DNA from: Thalassomonas viridans
GTDB taxonomy: Bacteria; Pseudomonadota; Gammaproteobacteria; Enterobacterales; Alteromonadaceae
Assembly: GCF_000948985.2 (NCBI RefSeq)
Contig: NZ_CP059733.1
Coordinates: 4,092,001 to 4,156,000 of the forward strand
Direction: 5' to 3'
Length of the DNA stretch: 64,000 nt
The translations under genes were made by a program, and so were the position numbers. The notes beneath the pieces were generated by a model. That model did no database searches, was not told where the DNA came from, and was given only the letters and a program-made list of their open reading frames with translations. Positions 47,439 to 55,894 of this stretch are shown one piece after another. The first letter of the stretch is position 1. Each line of letters begins with the position of its first letter.

Positions 47439-47918
47439 TTATTGCTGCGATTTAAGCTCAACCGTGTTACCGTCGGGATCTTCAATATATACGGAATCGC
47501 CAAAACCCTGTGCGCCGTAACGGGTATGGAACTGACCAACTTTGATGCCTTTGCCGGTTAAATAATCGTAAATTTCACCGCTGGAAATGGCTTTTAACTG
47601 CAAACAGAAATGCTCAAGATTACGCCCGGTTTTTACCGGGGCCCCTCCCCCGCTTTTGCCCAGGCTACTGCTGACATTAACTAAATCTATCAGGGCATTA
47701 CCGGCTCGCAACTGGGTCAGGGCTATTGTTTTACCATCGTCGACCACGTCCTCGTCAGCTTCCACTAGCTCGACAATTCTTTCCTCGGCCCTTTCTTCGA
47801 CTCTTTCTTCGACAATTCGCTCCACGGTACAGCCAAGTACCCGGCAATAAAAATTGACCATTTCATCAACTTGCGCCGTTCTAAGCACCAAATGATCAAT
47901 TGCTGCAATTTCAAACAT
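47439..47918 (-). CDS. VOC family protein with internal repeat insertion
   Basis: A 159-residue glyoxalase/VOC-fold protein: AAIDHLVLRTAQVDEMVNFYCRVLG opening, GRNLEHFCLQLK and FGDSVYIEDPDGNTVEL ending, with metal-site His/His/Glu visible. About 25 residues after CTVERI are an insertion of repeated EERV/EERA/EERI units and an Asp/Glu-rich run, absent from normal members. It is a substrate-unknown lyase or dioxygenase-like protein. The insert lies in a surface loop between two strands. Confidence 0.85.
   Translation of the reverse strand: MFEIAAIDHLVLRTAQVDEMVNFYCRVLGCTVERIVEERVEERAEERIVELVEADEDVVDDGKTIALTQLRAGNALIDLVNVSSSLGKSGGGAPVKTGRNLEHFCLQLKAISSGEIYDYLTGKGIKVGQFHTRYGAQGFGDSVYIEDPDGNTVELKSQQ
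47765..47830. repeat. 12-base tandem repeat inside the VOC gene
   Basis: Four to five imperfect 12-base units, each encoding Glu-Glu-Arg-Val or a close variant on the minus strand (such as GAAGAAAGAGTC). The insert keeps the reading frame, consistent with slippage by whole codons. Confidence 0.7.
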
Positions 47919-47971
47919 ACCCCGCTCCTTGTAGGAAAAGTAATTATTTTTACAACTTGGTATAGCCGCAA

Positions 47972-48715
47972 TTAAGCTTTTTTGGCAACAAATATGACCG
48001 ACAAAGGCACACTATTGTTGCACTTTTTAGGCTCAATAATATCAGGAAAAGTTAAAGCATTGTCAGTAAATAATGCCAACCAGCCAGGCAAGGTTCTGAA
48101 ATACCAGGGTGGCGGGTCAACAAAGTCGCCGCTAAATCCTTGCCAGCTGCCATTGCGCCAGCCATCCCGGTACGGCAGCTCCCCGCAGGCAGAAACCGGA
48201 TGCAGGGTTTGCACAACAAAAGCGCCGTCATCGCTAAGCAAGTGCCTCATCTGGGCAAAAACCCGGTTAACGGACTGCTCTCCCAACAGGGAAAAGTTAC
48301 AAACGATCACATCAAACCTCTCGTTCAGGTTTTCAAAAGATAAGTCTTCATAACTTAAAGTTTTAAAACGGCCGACTCCCTGTTTTTCTGCGTTAGCGAT
48401 AAGCTCAGGCACGATATCTGTCCCTAACATATCAATGGCGGCAACATCACCGGCTTCTTTTCGGGCCTTATCCAGCGCCCGCATCAGCCAGCCCTCACCG
48501 CAGCCGAGATCCAACAACTTCAACGGCTGGCTCCCCGAAGATTTTTGCGTGCATAATTTCAGCAGCACATCAATGACAGCGGCATTAGTTACCTCTACCC
48601 GGCTGGCAATCTCGTCATTGTCGATCGCAGCTGTCCAGGGTTTGGCATTTTTCAGCCAGCTGTCAATAATATGTTGATCTGATAAATTTCCTGCTTCATG
48701 AGTCGTATCCGGCAT
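47972..48715 (-). CDS. Class I SAM-dependent methyltransferase
   Basis: A 247-residue methyltransferase with motif I LLDLGCGEGWLMRALDK (about 62-78), GTDIVPELIANAEKQG (acidic loop), and FDVIVCNFSLL (motif IV). No membrane segment. The substrate is unknown. It lies between the VOC gene and the LysR gene, leftward. Confidence 0.88.
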   Translation of the reverse strand: MPDTTHEAGNLSDQHIIDSWLKNAKPWTAAIDNDEIASRVEVTNAAVIDVLLKLCTQKSSGSQPLKLLDLGCGEGWLMRALDKARKEAGDVAAIDMLGTDIVPELIANAEKQGVGRFKTLSYEDLSFENLNERFDVIVCNFSLLGEQSVNRVFAQMRHLLSDDGAFVVQTLHPVSACGELPYRDGWRNGSWQGFSGDFVDPPPWYFRTLPGWLALFTDNALTFPDIIEPKKCNNSVPLSVIFVAKKA

Positions 48716-48750
48716 CAGGATTTTCCTTGTTAGCTAAGTAATTCCGGGGA

Positions 48751-49644
48751 TTACAATTTCTGGCAATGTTCGATAATAAAGTCCAATAATAGCCGTGCTT
48801 TTTTCGCCTGCATTGCCCCTTTGGGGTAAACCCCGTAAAAGCCGACATCCTGCACACTAAAGTCCGCCAGCAGTGGCGCCATTTGCCCCTGCTCGATAAA
48901 ACGGTTAAACAAAAGCGACGGGCCAAACATCACCCCTTGCCCCGCCAGTAAGGCATCAACCAAAAACCTGGGTTCATTGCTGTGCAAGTTCCCGGTTACC
49001 TTAACACTAAAACGTTTACCGTCGCTATGCCTGAACGGCCAGCGGGTGCCAAAAGCGCCGCCGGTATAAATCAAACAATTATGCCGGGTTAACTGCTCAG
49101 GCTCGGTAATATCGCCCTTTTCCGCCAGGTAAGCCGGGCTGGCGCACACCAGATAATGGCATTCGGTCAGCTTTTTACAAATCAGCTCAGAATCTTTAAG
49201 CTGCCCTACCCTGAGCGCCAGATCTATCCCCTGGTCAATCACATCTACCTGCTGCCCGCTAACATTGATATGCAAATCAACATCGGGATTTTGCTGCTGA
49301 AACAGCCTGAGGCTCTCCCCGAAACCGGCTATCACCATGCTCGCAGGCAGGGTCACCGACAATTTCCCTATCACCTCCTCCTTAACTTCCTTAACGGCGG
49401 CAAGCGCCCGGTGTAATTCCCGGTCCAGCGACTGGCAATGGGGATACAGGCGCTCCCCCGCCTCCGTCAATTGCAACTTTCTGGCATTACGGTAAAACAA
49501 GGCAATATCCAGCTCTGCTTCCAGAGCCGCTATTTGTTTGCTCACCACAGACTTGGAAACAGACAAAGCCTGGGCAGCACCGGTAAAGCTGCCGGTTTTC
49601 ACCACCTGGGCAAAGGTTAACATCAAGCGGGAAAGATCTTTCAT
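48751..49644 (-). CDS. LysR family regulator
   Basis: A 297-residue LysR-type regulator: helix-turn-helix at about 1-62 (GSFTGAAQALSVSKSVVSKQIAALE), effector domain of the substrate-unknown aromatic-type subgroup with QGIDLALRVGQLKD. It is divergent from the small membrane protein at 49740, its most likely target. Confidence 0.92.
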   Translation of the reverse strand: MKDLSRLMLTFAQVVKTGSFTGAAQALSVSKSVVSKQIAALEAELDIALFYRNARKLQLTEAGERLYPHCQSLDRELHRALAAVKEVKEEVIGKLSVTLPASMVIAGFGESLRLFQQQNPDVDLHINVSGQQVDVIDQGIDLALRVGQLKDSELICKKLTECHYLVCASPAYLAEKGDITEPEQLTRHNCLIYTGGAFGTRWPFRHSDGKRFSVKVTGNLHSNEPRFLVDALLAGQGVMFGPSLLFNRFIEQGQMAPLLADFSVQDVGFYGVYPKGAMQAKKARLLLDFIIEHCQKL

Positions 49645-49739
49645 TTAGGAAACCCAACGTTTCTTTTTCTTACATTTATTTCTTTAGGCTAATCTATAGA
49701 CTAGTTGCCAGGATATCAACGCATTTATCGGAGTAGAAG

Positions 49740-50120
49740 ATGACATCATCACACTGGGCCAAGCTGGGAGCAGCCTTTTATTTTATCTGGGGACTCTTGC
49801 ATATCAAAGCCGCCTGGATTGTTTACCAGATGGGCGAAAACCTGCCCGCAGACATGATACAGGGCCGGTTATTCCAAAGCGGCTGGAACCTGCTATTTTT
49901 TGCCCTGGCCGCCATGGCCATCGCCGTATTTTATAACTGGAAAAATGACCGTCAGGGCTACTGGGCCAACCTGATTATGGTCAGCGCTACCGATATAGGT
50001 TTTATTCTCTTTATTTTAGTGCCGGGGCATTTGGCTTTATGGCCGGGGATCATGGGGCCGGTGTTCTGGGTATTAGCACTTATTGCCAGCACCATGGCTC
50101 TTAAACAGAACGACAGTTAA
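49740..50120 (+). CDS. Small four-helix membrane protein
   Basis: A 126-residue protein with four hydrophobic segments (about 8-26, 47-65, 77-97 and 101-121). It faintly resembles DoxX-like or DUF-type small membrane proteins; the family was not fixed. GGAG lies before the ATG. It is divergent from a LysR gene with 95 bases between. Confidence 0.75.
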   Translation: MTSSHWAKLGAAFYFIWGLLHIKAAWIVYQMGENLPADMIQGRLFQSGWNLLFFALAAMAIAVFYNWKNDRQGYWANLIMVSATDIGFILFILVPGHLALWPGIMGPVFWVLALIASTMALKQNDS

Positions 50121-50141
50121 CAGCCAGTCTTTTAAGCATTC

Positions 50142-50207
50142 AAGGGGCGCTATGTTAATCATACAAACTCCCACCGGATAAATTCCGGTATGTGAGATAC
50201 GCCCCTT
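50142..50207. repeat. Spaced inverted repeat
   Basis: AAGGGGCG (50142-50149) and CGCCCCTT (50200-50207) flank a region with nested CATAC/GTATG and CCGG/CCGG pairs, suggesting a structured RNA or a terminator without a T-tract. Confidence 0.35.
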
Positions 50208-50340
50208 AGTAGACCTCAACGGGCTTAAATCTAAGTGAAAGCTAACATGGCAAATAAAGCTAGGTTCATTAGCTTGCCTTGGCTATACTGAACAAAAAAC
50301 AGGCACCCGGTATTATACTCAGTTTGAAAAGGATTTTAAA

Positions 50341-50934
50341 ATGAGTGAAATCATTCTCACCAACCAGTTATTAAGCCGCCAAAACTTTCAAGAGCAATGT
50401 GGTATAGAACTTAGCCCGCTAAGAGACATCCATGGCCGTACCCCGGAATTTGCCATAGGCAATACCCCTTACCTGTTTGAGCCGTCTTCATCTATAAATA
50501 ACAAACCAAGCGCAGAGGGATTAAGCGCACTTAACCAACTAGCTCCCATGTATATCTCCCGGGATCTTACCAACCTTGCCTTATCTTTTGGCAGCGATAA
50601 TGTTTTAGCACTGACACAAATAAGAAACAAGCTGCACGAAGCCAATATCGGTATAACCGGGGCCACTACAAGCTTTTACAACAACCGGGTCAGTAGTTTT
50701 ATCAGAGCAGTACAACAATATCAAAACACTTTGATGCAATACCGGGAAACTATCGAGGCAAAATCTCTCCATAAGCTGGCGGCTGAGCAAAAAGTCAATC
50801 AAGCCTATAAGGAATTACAAAGCAAATTCCACTATGAAATGGAATCTGTTACTGCCCAAATAAAACACGTCGAGGTACGGCACTCAGCAATTTGGAGAGA
50901 GGAAAAAACATTGTCAGAAGTAGCCGCAACGTAA
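50341..50934 (+). CDS. Candidate toxin, N-terminal part (frame 1)
   Basis: A 197-residue frame, not recognised. It begins with a folded region, then a long coiled coil (about 115-175, ...YRETIEAKSLHKLAAEQKVNQAYKEL...). It runs out of frame at a six-A run in GAGGAAAAAACATT (about 50896-50911). The following frame continues as a basic then hydrophobic domain, and the two look like halves of one protein of about 325 residues. AAGGA precedes the ATG. Confidence 0.6.
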   Translation: MSEIILTNQLLSRQNFQEQCGIELSPLRDIHGRTPEFAIGNTPYLFEPSSSINNKPSAEGLSALNQLAPMYISRDLTNLALSFGSDNVLALTQIRNKLHEANIGITGATTSFYNNRVSSFIRAVQQYQNTLMQYRETIEAKSLHKLAAEQKVNQAYKELQSKFHYEMESVTAQIKHVEVRHSAIWREEKTLSEVAAT

Positions 50935-51320
50935 CCAAACTGGATGTTACCAGCCAGGTACAAGCCAGTGAACTGGCGCAATTTGCCAAATATACCAAGT
51001 TCCTGGGCAACGGTCTTGCAGTAATAGACTTTACCAGCCGAATAGGCAATACCCGCATAGCGGGCGGTAACTGGCATAAACAGTTATTTATAGAATCCAG
51101 CGGGTTTGCAGCAAGTGCAGCTACAGGCACTTTAGTACTTAATACGGGCAGTTATGCCCTTGGTCTTTTAATGGTTGCTACCCCTATGGGTTGGATAGGA
51201 TTAGTCATTGGCGGTGCACTGGTTGTAGGCGCCGCCGCTGGAACAAGCATTGCAACCAACTATGCAGTAACAAGTTATTTTGATGAATTATATGGTACGA
51301 TAATGAACTGGATTAACTGA
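50892..51320 (+). CDS. Candidate toxin, C-terminal membrane-inserting part (-1 frame)
   Basis: A 142-residue frame in the -1 phase of the preceding one. After a polar stretch, residues about 70-125 are hydrophobic and Gly/Ala-rich (SAATGTLVLNTGSYALGLLM... and GLVIGGALVVGAAAGTSIA), a glycine-zipper-like pattern seen in membrane-active effectors. It has no good start of its own (TTG 50892 lies inside the first frame), so it is more likely the shifted continuation of the gene at 50341 than a separate gene. Programmed -1 slippage, a real mutation or a sequencing error in the A run are all possible. Confidence 0.55.
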   Translation: MERGKNIVRSSRNVTKLDVTSQVQASELAQFAKYTKFLGNGLAVIDFTSRIGNTRIAGGNWHKQLFIESSGFAASAATGTLVLNTGSYALGLLMVATPMGWIGLVIGGALVVGAAAGTSIATNYAVTSYFDELYGTIMNWIN

Positions 51321-51322
51321 AA

Positions 51323-51697
51323 ATGAGCAATGCTACCTTCACCTTAGGAATCTTACTTTGCGGTTTATTAGTTTCAATGATCCTGTTTGTTCTTTTTGGA
51401 CAAATAACAGTAAAAAAGCTAAGAAAAAATCCAGCAACCAAGCTTGAATTGGGAATGGAATTTGCCAGTGGCTGGGACATACTCAATGTTGCACAATCCC
51501 TTGCATTACCCCTGAAACTGGTCAGAAAATTTAGAGAAAGTCCACTGTCTTTTTTATCTTCAAATCCTGATTTACTCATACAGCACACGAGCAAGTTTGA
51601 TCGTATATTGGCTTTTGTATTTTATTGGACATATATGGTGACAAGCATCTTGTTGTTAATTTGGGTTTTTTTAGTACTCACAGGTACATTAGAATAA
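51323..51697 (+). CDS. Putative membrane immunity protein
   Basis: A 124-residue protein starting two bases after the preceding stop. It has a membrane segment at each end (about 5-27 and 98-120) and a polar middle. Position, size and membrane nature fit the immunity partner of a membrane-active toxin. No family was recognised, so the role is inferred from context only. Confidence 0.55.
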   Translation: MSNATFTLGILLCGLLVSMILFVLFGQITVKKLRKNPATKLELGMEFASGWDILNVAQSLALPLKLVRKFRESPLSFLSSNPDLLIQHTSKFDRILAFVFYWTYMVTSILLLIWVFLVLTGTLE

Positions 51698-51883
51698 GAA
51701 AGAATACAGACTGTCAGAGGAAAATAACGACAGCTGCTACAAAGAAAAAGTATTTGTCATTATTGCAAAATGACATTATTCAAATGGATCTAAGACTTAC
51801 AATGATGCAAAAAACAAAAATAATTAATCAAGAACTGAAGCATTGGCAACCAATCCTTGAAACTTAGCTCATGTCCCTCAAAA

Positions 51884-51929
51884 AAAGACCACTTCCCTGT
51901 TGCTTTACTCAATCAGATGGTCTTTATTT
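51884..51929. terminator. Bidirectional terminator-like hairpin
   Basis: AAAGACCA and TGGTCTTT flank a 26-base spacer, with A-rich left and T-rich right flanks. It lies after the toxin/immunity region. Confidence 0.5.
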
Positions 51930-52098
51930 ATAGTGCGATCCACCCACAAAAGGAGAGCGCCCACTTCAATACTTCTCATTCATTAACGGTGTTAACACCA
52001 ACCTATGATACCTGCTGTTAACACATAACAAGTCGCGACCCCTAAGTGCAAGCACACTCAGAGGCCGCTAACCAACACGCACTTAAAAGGAGTACGTA

Positions 52099-52383
52099 AT
52101 GGCTGGATATCATCATACGCCAGAGCTTGTCTCGGCAAAAGTAAAATATCCCATTTATCGGCAACTTACCGTGCTGGAAACCACACGGGAATCGTCGTTA
52201 AAAACCCGCGGCATAGGCATTAACTATGTGCCTGTCCATCTTGAACCCTGCATCGTGCTCAGGGGCAAGTGGCTCAGGCAGACCGGTTTTGGCTACCGGC
52301 AAAAAGTCACTGTTACCATAAACCGTGGAGAAATTAACCTTACACCTAAGCAGGTTTGTTTACTGCCAACAACGGAAGACTAA
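52099..52383 (+). CDS. SymE-like toxin
   Basis: A 94-residue protein resembling the SymE family, an SOS-linked toxin with an AbrB/SpoVT-like fold. The conserved part is PCIVLRGKWLRQTGFGYRQK followed by a VTVTINRGEINLTP strand (about 55-80). AAAAGGAG precedes the ATG. In E. coli the SymR antisense RNA controls symE; an antisense promoter cannot be confirmed here. It is followed by a strong terminator. It lies beside the candidate toxin region, so the stretch looks like a defence or competition island. Confidence 0.75.
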   Translation: MAGYHHTPELVSAKVKYPIYRQLTVLETTRESSLKTRGIGINYVPVHLEPCIVLRGKWLRQTGFGYRQKVTVTINRGEINLTPKQVCLLPTTED

Positions 52384-52414
52384 CGCAACCGCCTTTTACT
52401 AAAGACGAAAAATT

Positions 52415-52455
52415 AAGCTGCTGTGCCTGAAATACAGGTGCAGCAGCTTTTTCTT
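52415..52455 (+). terminator. Terminator after the SymE-like gene
   Basis: AAGCTGCTG and CCTG pair with CAGG and CAGCAGCTT around AAATA, followed by TTTCTTT. A strong intrinsic terminator. The 52456-52720 stretch after it shows no gene; it must hold the promoter of the next gene. Confidence 0.88.
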
Positions 52456-52720
52456 TGGTGCTAACAAGCCCCTGCAACCAGGTGCAAAAAATTATGTTTC
52501 CACACCTACCACCTATTCACCCATAACCGCTTCCCTTAACGGATTATCAACAGACTTCGCCAGTAATTATTTACCCGCCCGGGTGAGAGGTTTCTCCTGC
52601 TCATGGCACAAATATCAATAAAACAGCTGCCGTTTTTTCTGGCTTGCCGTTGGTTATGTCGTCATCGACAATGCAGCTAAAAGTTTTCATCCTGATCACT
52701 TCTGTTAATAGGAGGTATTT

Positions 52721-53167
52721 GTGAACACTAGCGCACAACAAACAAAAACCACCGGAGCCCATCCCCTGGCGTATTTTTTAGTGGCAAGTGGCGGCGGCAT
52801 CGTCGGCACCGACTATGCTACCTGGCTTAAGGTTGACCCTGTGGCAGGCGCCGTGATCGGCGGCGTAGTGAGCCTTATTATTTTACAAATAGCCTATCAG
52901 TTGTATGCCGATCCCGAAGGGAAAATTAAGAAAACCTGTACCGAAGCCGGCGGCATTATCGGGGTATTACTCGGCGCCTACATCACTTTAGAGAACTCTA
53001 CTGAAGACTTTGCCTGGATTATCGGCGCTGTTATCGGCGGCACCATAGGGGCCGGTATGGGGCAAATGGCTGCGGCTATTATTTCCCTGGCAGGTTTTGC
53101 CATTTTATTTCTCAGCCAGGGGCCTGTCGGTATGGCGGTGCGCGCCTTTATCCTAAATATGAACTAA
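52721..53167 (+). CDS. Glycine-rich membrane protein of unknown function
   Basis: A 148-residue protein with about four hydrophobic segments and repeated GxxxG-type spacing (VGTDYAT, AVIGGVVS, AVIGGTIGAGMGQM). GTG start with a perfect AGGAGG 7 bases upstream. No family was recognised. Confidence 0.7.
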   Translation: MNTSAQQTKTTGAHPLAYFLVASGGGIVGTDYATWLKVDPVAGAVIGGVVSLIILQIAYQLYADPEGKIKKTCTEAGGIIGVLLGAYITLENSTEDFAWIIGAVIGGTIGAGMGQMAAAIISLAGFAILFLSQGPVGMAVRAFILNMN

Positions 53168-53218
53168 CCTGAAATTTCTAACCAGAGTGGAATATCCATA
53201 AATAGTTGCTGATATTGT

Positions 53219-53782
53219 GTGAGTAGCAATATGAATACTGACAAGAGAGCCAAAGGCAATGAAATATTAATAGCACTCATTGGCTTAATGGGGGTTTTAG
53301 TTACGGCAGGGTTTTCCAACTGGGACAAAATATTTCCAGACAATAGTGTCATACAGGCTAAATATTCGGGATACCGGCCTACAGACAACTTTGAAACTGA
53401 ATTGAGACATTACTTTAACGTTTCAGGCGCCAGACAAGCGATAGATAACATGCAAAAACAATTAGCACAAAACATGACGATACAGTTATCAGCGAAGTTC
53501 CCCGAAGATTCTGAAGAAATAAAAAAGCTCATGGAAATAGCACTGGAAGAAGCTGTCACGCTTGATGAGGTGCTGGTGAAGATGATTCCTGTATACAGGA
53601 ACCACTTTACGCTGCAGGAACTACAAGAGTTAAACAAATTCTACTCTACAGAAATAATGCAAAATATGACCAAAAAAATGCCTCTATTAGTTCAAGAGGC
53701 GGCACCTCACCAGGTTGAACTGATGGCAAACTTTCAGAAACGTTTTTCCAAAAGAGCCGAAAAAATACTTGAGCCAGAATAA
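53219..53782 (+). CDS. DUF2059-like protein with N-terminal membrane anchor
   Basis: A 187-residue protein with one membrane segment near the N-terminus (about 14-32) and a C-terminal domain like DUF2059: YRNHFTLQELQELNKFYSTEIMQNMTKKMP. Such domains are periplasmic and of unknown function. GTG 53219 or ATG 53231 could be the start. It lies 51 bases after the glycine-rich membrane protein gene. Confidence 0.75.
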   Translation: MSSNMNTDKRAKGNEILIALIGLMGVLVTAGFSNWDKIFPDNSVIQAKYSGYRPTDNFETELRHYFNVSGARQAIDNMQKQLAQNMTIQLSAKFPEDSEEIKKLMEIALEEAVTLDEVLVKMIPVYRNHFTLQELQELNKFYSTEIMQNMTKKMPLLVQEAAPHQVELMANFQKRFSKRAEKILEPE

Positions 53783-54060
53783 AACCTGCCAAAACAGCAT
53801 CATTCTGACATTATCAATAATATCAAGCACTTAGACTTACCTCTAGGATAAAGATGAAAAGCAATAATTTTTCCTCGTTGAATTGATTACCTTAAACAAT
53901 AAATACCCCGCTTTGAAACCGACGGGAGCACAGGCTTAACTGGCCGACCTGTTATTAATTGTTAACCGCACAGATAAGCAATTGACGGTGAAATTCTGAC
54001 TGGATAAATTGTTTCAGGGCACCCTGCCCGAGAAATAATAACCAAAAGGAAATGGATATA

Positions 54061-55089
54061 ATGACAGCAAAACTCCCCCTGAAATTCGCCTTGTCCGCCG
54101 CCCTGCTTTGCAGCAGCCAACTCAGTTATGCCGCCTGTAGCATCAGCGGTTATGAGTTTACCCCTACAGGCACCAAAGACAGCCGTGGTTTGGATTATCA
54201 AACAGGCGCAGCTCCTGCTGATGCCAACAGCGGCAGCTTTGACGTGGTGGTGTACAATATCGACGGCTTTCCCAAATGTATCGGCGGTAACAGCAATACC
54301 GACTTTAAAAACCTGCTCACCGAGTTAGATAACTCCAACTTTAATATCGTGCTGATGCAGGAAATGTTCAGTAAAACCAAACATGGCTATTTACGCGACG
54401 AAAGCCGCCTCAGCGTCAGCAGCTACCCCTACCGCTCGAAAAACTGGCGCGGCGGCACAACCTCCTACGGCGACGGCCTGATCCGTTTATCCGACTTTCC
54501 CTTTAATATGAATAATCGCGACGACAACGATTACACCCTGGCCAGTCACGAGTTTGAACAGTTTGACAGCTGCCACGGCGACTTAACCGACAGCAACCCG
54601 GATTGTTTAACGGAGAAAGGTTTTACCGTGGCGATACATGAGATCACCGAAAACTTTTCCGTGCATATCTACAACACCCATATGGATGCCGGACGCGACG
54701 ATGACGATGTAAAAGCCCGCCGCAAACAGTTTGAGCAGCTGGCAGACTTTATCAATAACCATTCCAGTCATGCCACTGTGATCCTCGGCGGTGATTTCAA
54801 CACCAAATGGTCTGACTATCCCCACGCCGACGAGCAGCTGGAGATCTGGCAAACTTTCCTGGCTACCACCGGCATGACCCTGGCCTGCCAGGATATGATC
54901 ACCGGCAGCGACAAAGCCATCAGCAACTGCGACGGCCATTTCAGCTCCAGCACGGATCAGATAGGCTATATTAACCGCCAGAACAATCCTTATACCCTCA
55001 CCCTGACGGAATACGGCGAGTTAAGCAACTTTACCGAATTAAGTGACCACGAACCTATTCGGGCGCGCTTTAGCTGGGTGAAGAACTAG
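54061..55089 (+). CDS. Exported endonuclease/exonuclease/phosphatase-family hydrolase
   Basis: A 342-residue EEP-superfamily enzyme with a signal peptide (about 1-25, ending SYA-A). VVVYNIDGFP, the metal Glu in VLMQEMF, the His/Asp region YNTHMDAG, GGDFNTKWSD and the C-terminal SDHEP are the DNase I/sphingomyelinase-type active-site motifs. The substrate could be DNA or a phospholipid such as sphingomyelin. Start 54061 was chosen because AAGGA is well spaced; ATG 54052 is only two bases from it. Confidence 0.87.
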   Translation: MTAKLPLKFALSAALLCSSQLSYAACSISGYEFTPTGTKDSRGLDYQTGAAPADANSGSFDVVVYNIDGFPKCIGGNSNTDFKNLLTELDNSNFNIVLMQEMFSKTKHGYLRDESRLSVSSYPYRSKNWRGGTTSYGDGLIRLSDFPFNMNNRDDNDYTLASHEFEQFDSCHGDLTDSNPDCLTEKGFTVAIHEITENFSVHIYNTHMDAGRDDDDVKARRKQFEQLADFINNHSSHATVILGGDFNTKWSDYPHADEQLEIWQTFLATTGMTLACQDMITGSDKAISNCDGHFSSSTDQIGYINRQNNPYTLTLTEYGELSNFTELSDHEPIRARFSWVKN

Positions 55090-55150
55090 AAGATAAACCA
55101 AAAATAATGCCTGCCGACTACCGGCAGGCATGTAAAGGCTCAGATTGTTA

Positions 55151-55630
55151 TTATTCACTACAGGGGTATCGAGGGACTTTTGCAATGATGATCACCTGCT
55201 CACCTTTTTTCTCCATCAGGTAGCAATTATCGTCTTTACCTAACTGATAATACTTGTTTTGTTCACTGTTTTTTTCTACTTTTGGGCCGGTTGTCGCTGA
55301 GGCTTCACTTTCTTTTTTATTGCTTCCGTCAGGTGTCTGGGCGGTGGATGGTTTGCTTCGTCTGCTTTTTTTAGCCGCTTCAGCTTCATGCTCGGCTTCA
55401 TGTTCATGGGCCGCTTCGGTGATCACATGGCCGATAATGCCGCCGACAATCAAGGCGCCTAAAACCGCTCCGCCGTTACCATGGCCGTAATAACCGGTAT
55501 GAACAGACACATGACCGGAAACAGGAGGGTAATGTCCATGATGTCCGCGGTGATGGCCGCCATGGTGGGATGCACAACCGGTAGCCAGCAAAATTGCCGG
55601 TACCAGTAACCAGGTCGCTGATTTTTTCAT
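55151..55630 (-). CDS. Histidine-rich lipoprotein
   Basis: A 159-residue protein with a lipobox (LATGC about residue 19), then a His/Gly-rich segment (about 20-55) and a glycine-zipper helix (NGGAVLGALIVGGIIGHVITEA). It ends in a small domain with two Cys. The histidines could bind metal. Function unknown. Confidence 0.78.
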   Translation of the reverse strand: MKKSATWLLVPAILLATGCASHHGGHHRGHHGHYPPVSGHVSVHTGYYGHGNGGAVLGALIVGGIIGHVITEAAHEHEAEHEAEAAKKSRRSKPSTAQTPDGSNKKESEASATTGPKVEKNSEQNKYYQLGKDDNCYLMEKKGEQVIIIAKVPRYPCSE

Positions 55631-55894
55631 ATTAAACCCTGGTGTAACGGATTGTACCTTAAGTATAAAAAGCCAAACCTGAACCTAAGCTGAACAGAAA
55701 GTGTAAATTTTCGTGCCTATCGAATAAAAGCTGATAAAAATGCCTGAACCAAGGCGTATTGACCAAAACTTATTGGCAAAGCTCATTCCAAAAAAAAGGT
55801 GCAAGTGATAAAATCGCCGGCTAGCTTTATACGGCACTCATAGCGAGGGCTAAAACCACACAGCCGCCAGGATATTTCAGCACCCGGGTATTAT

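Noticed and set aside
51625..51867. 80-codon frame after the putative immunity gene
   Set aside because: Its first part overlaps the immunity gene out of frame and no ribosome binding site is seen; the tail may be a leftover fragment.
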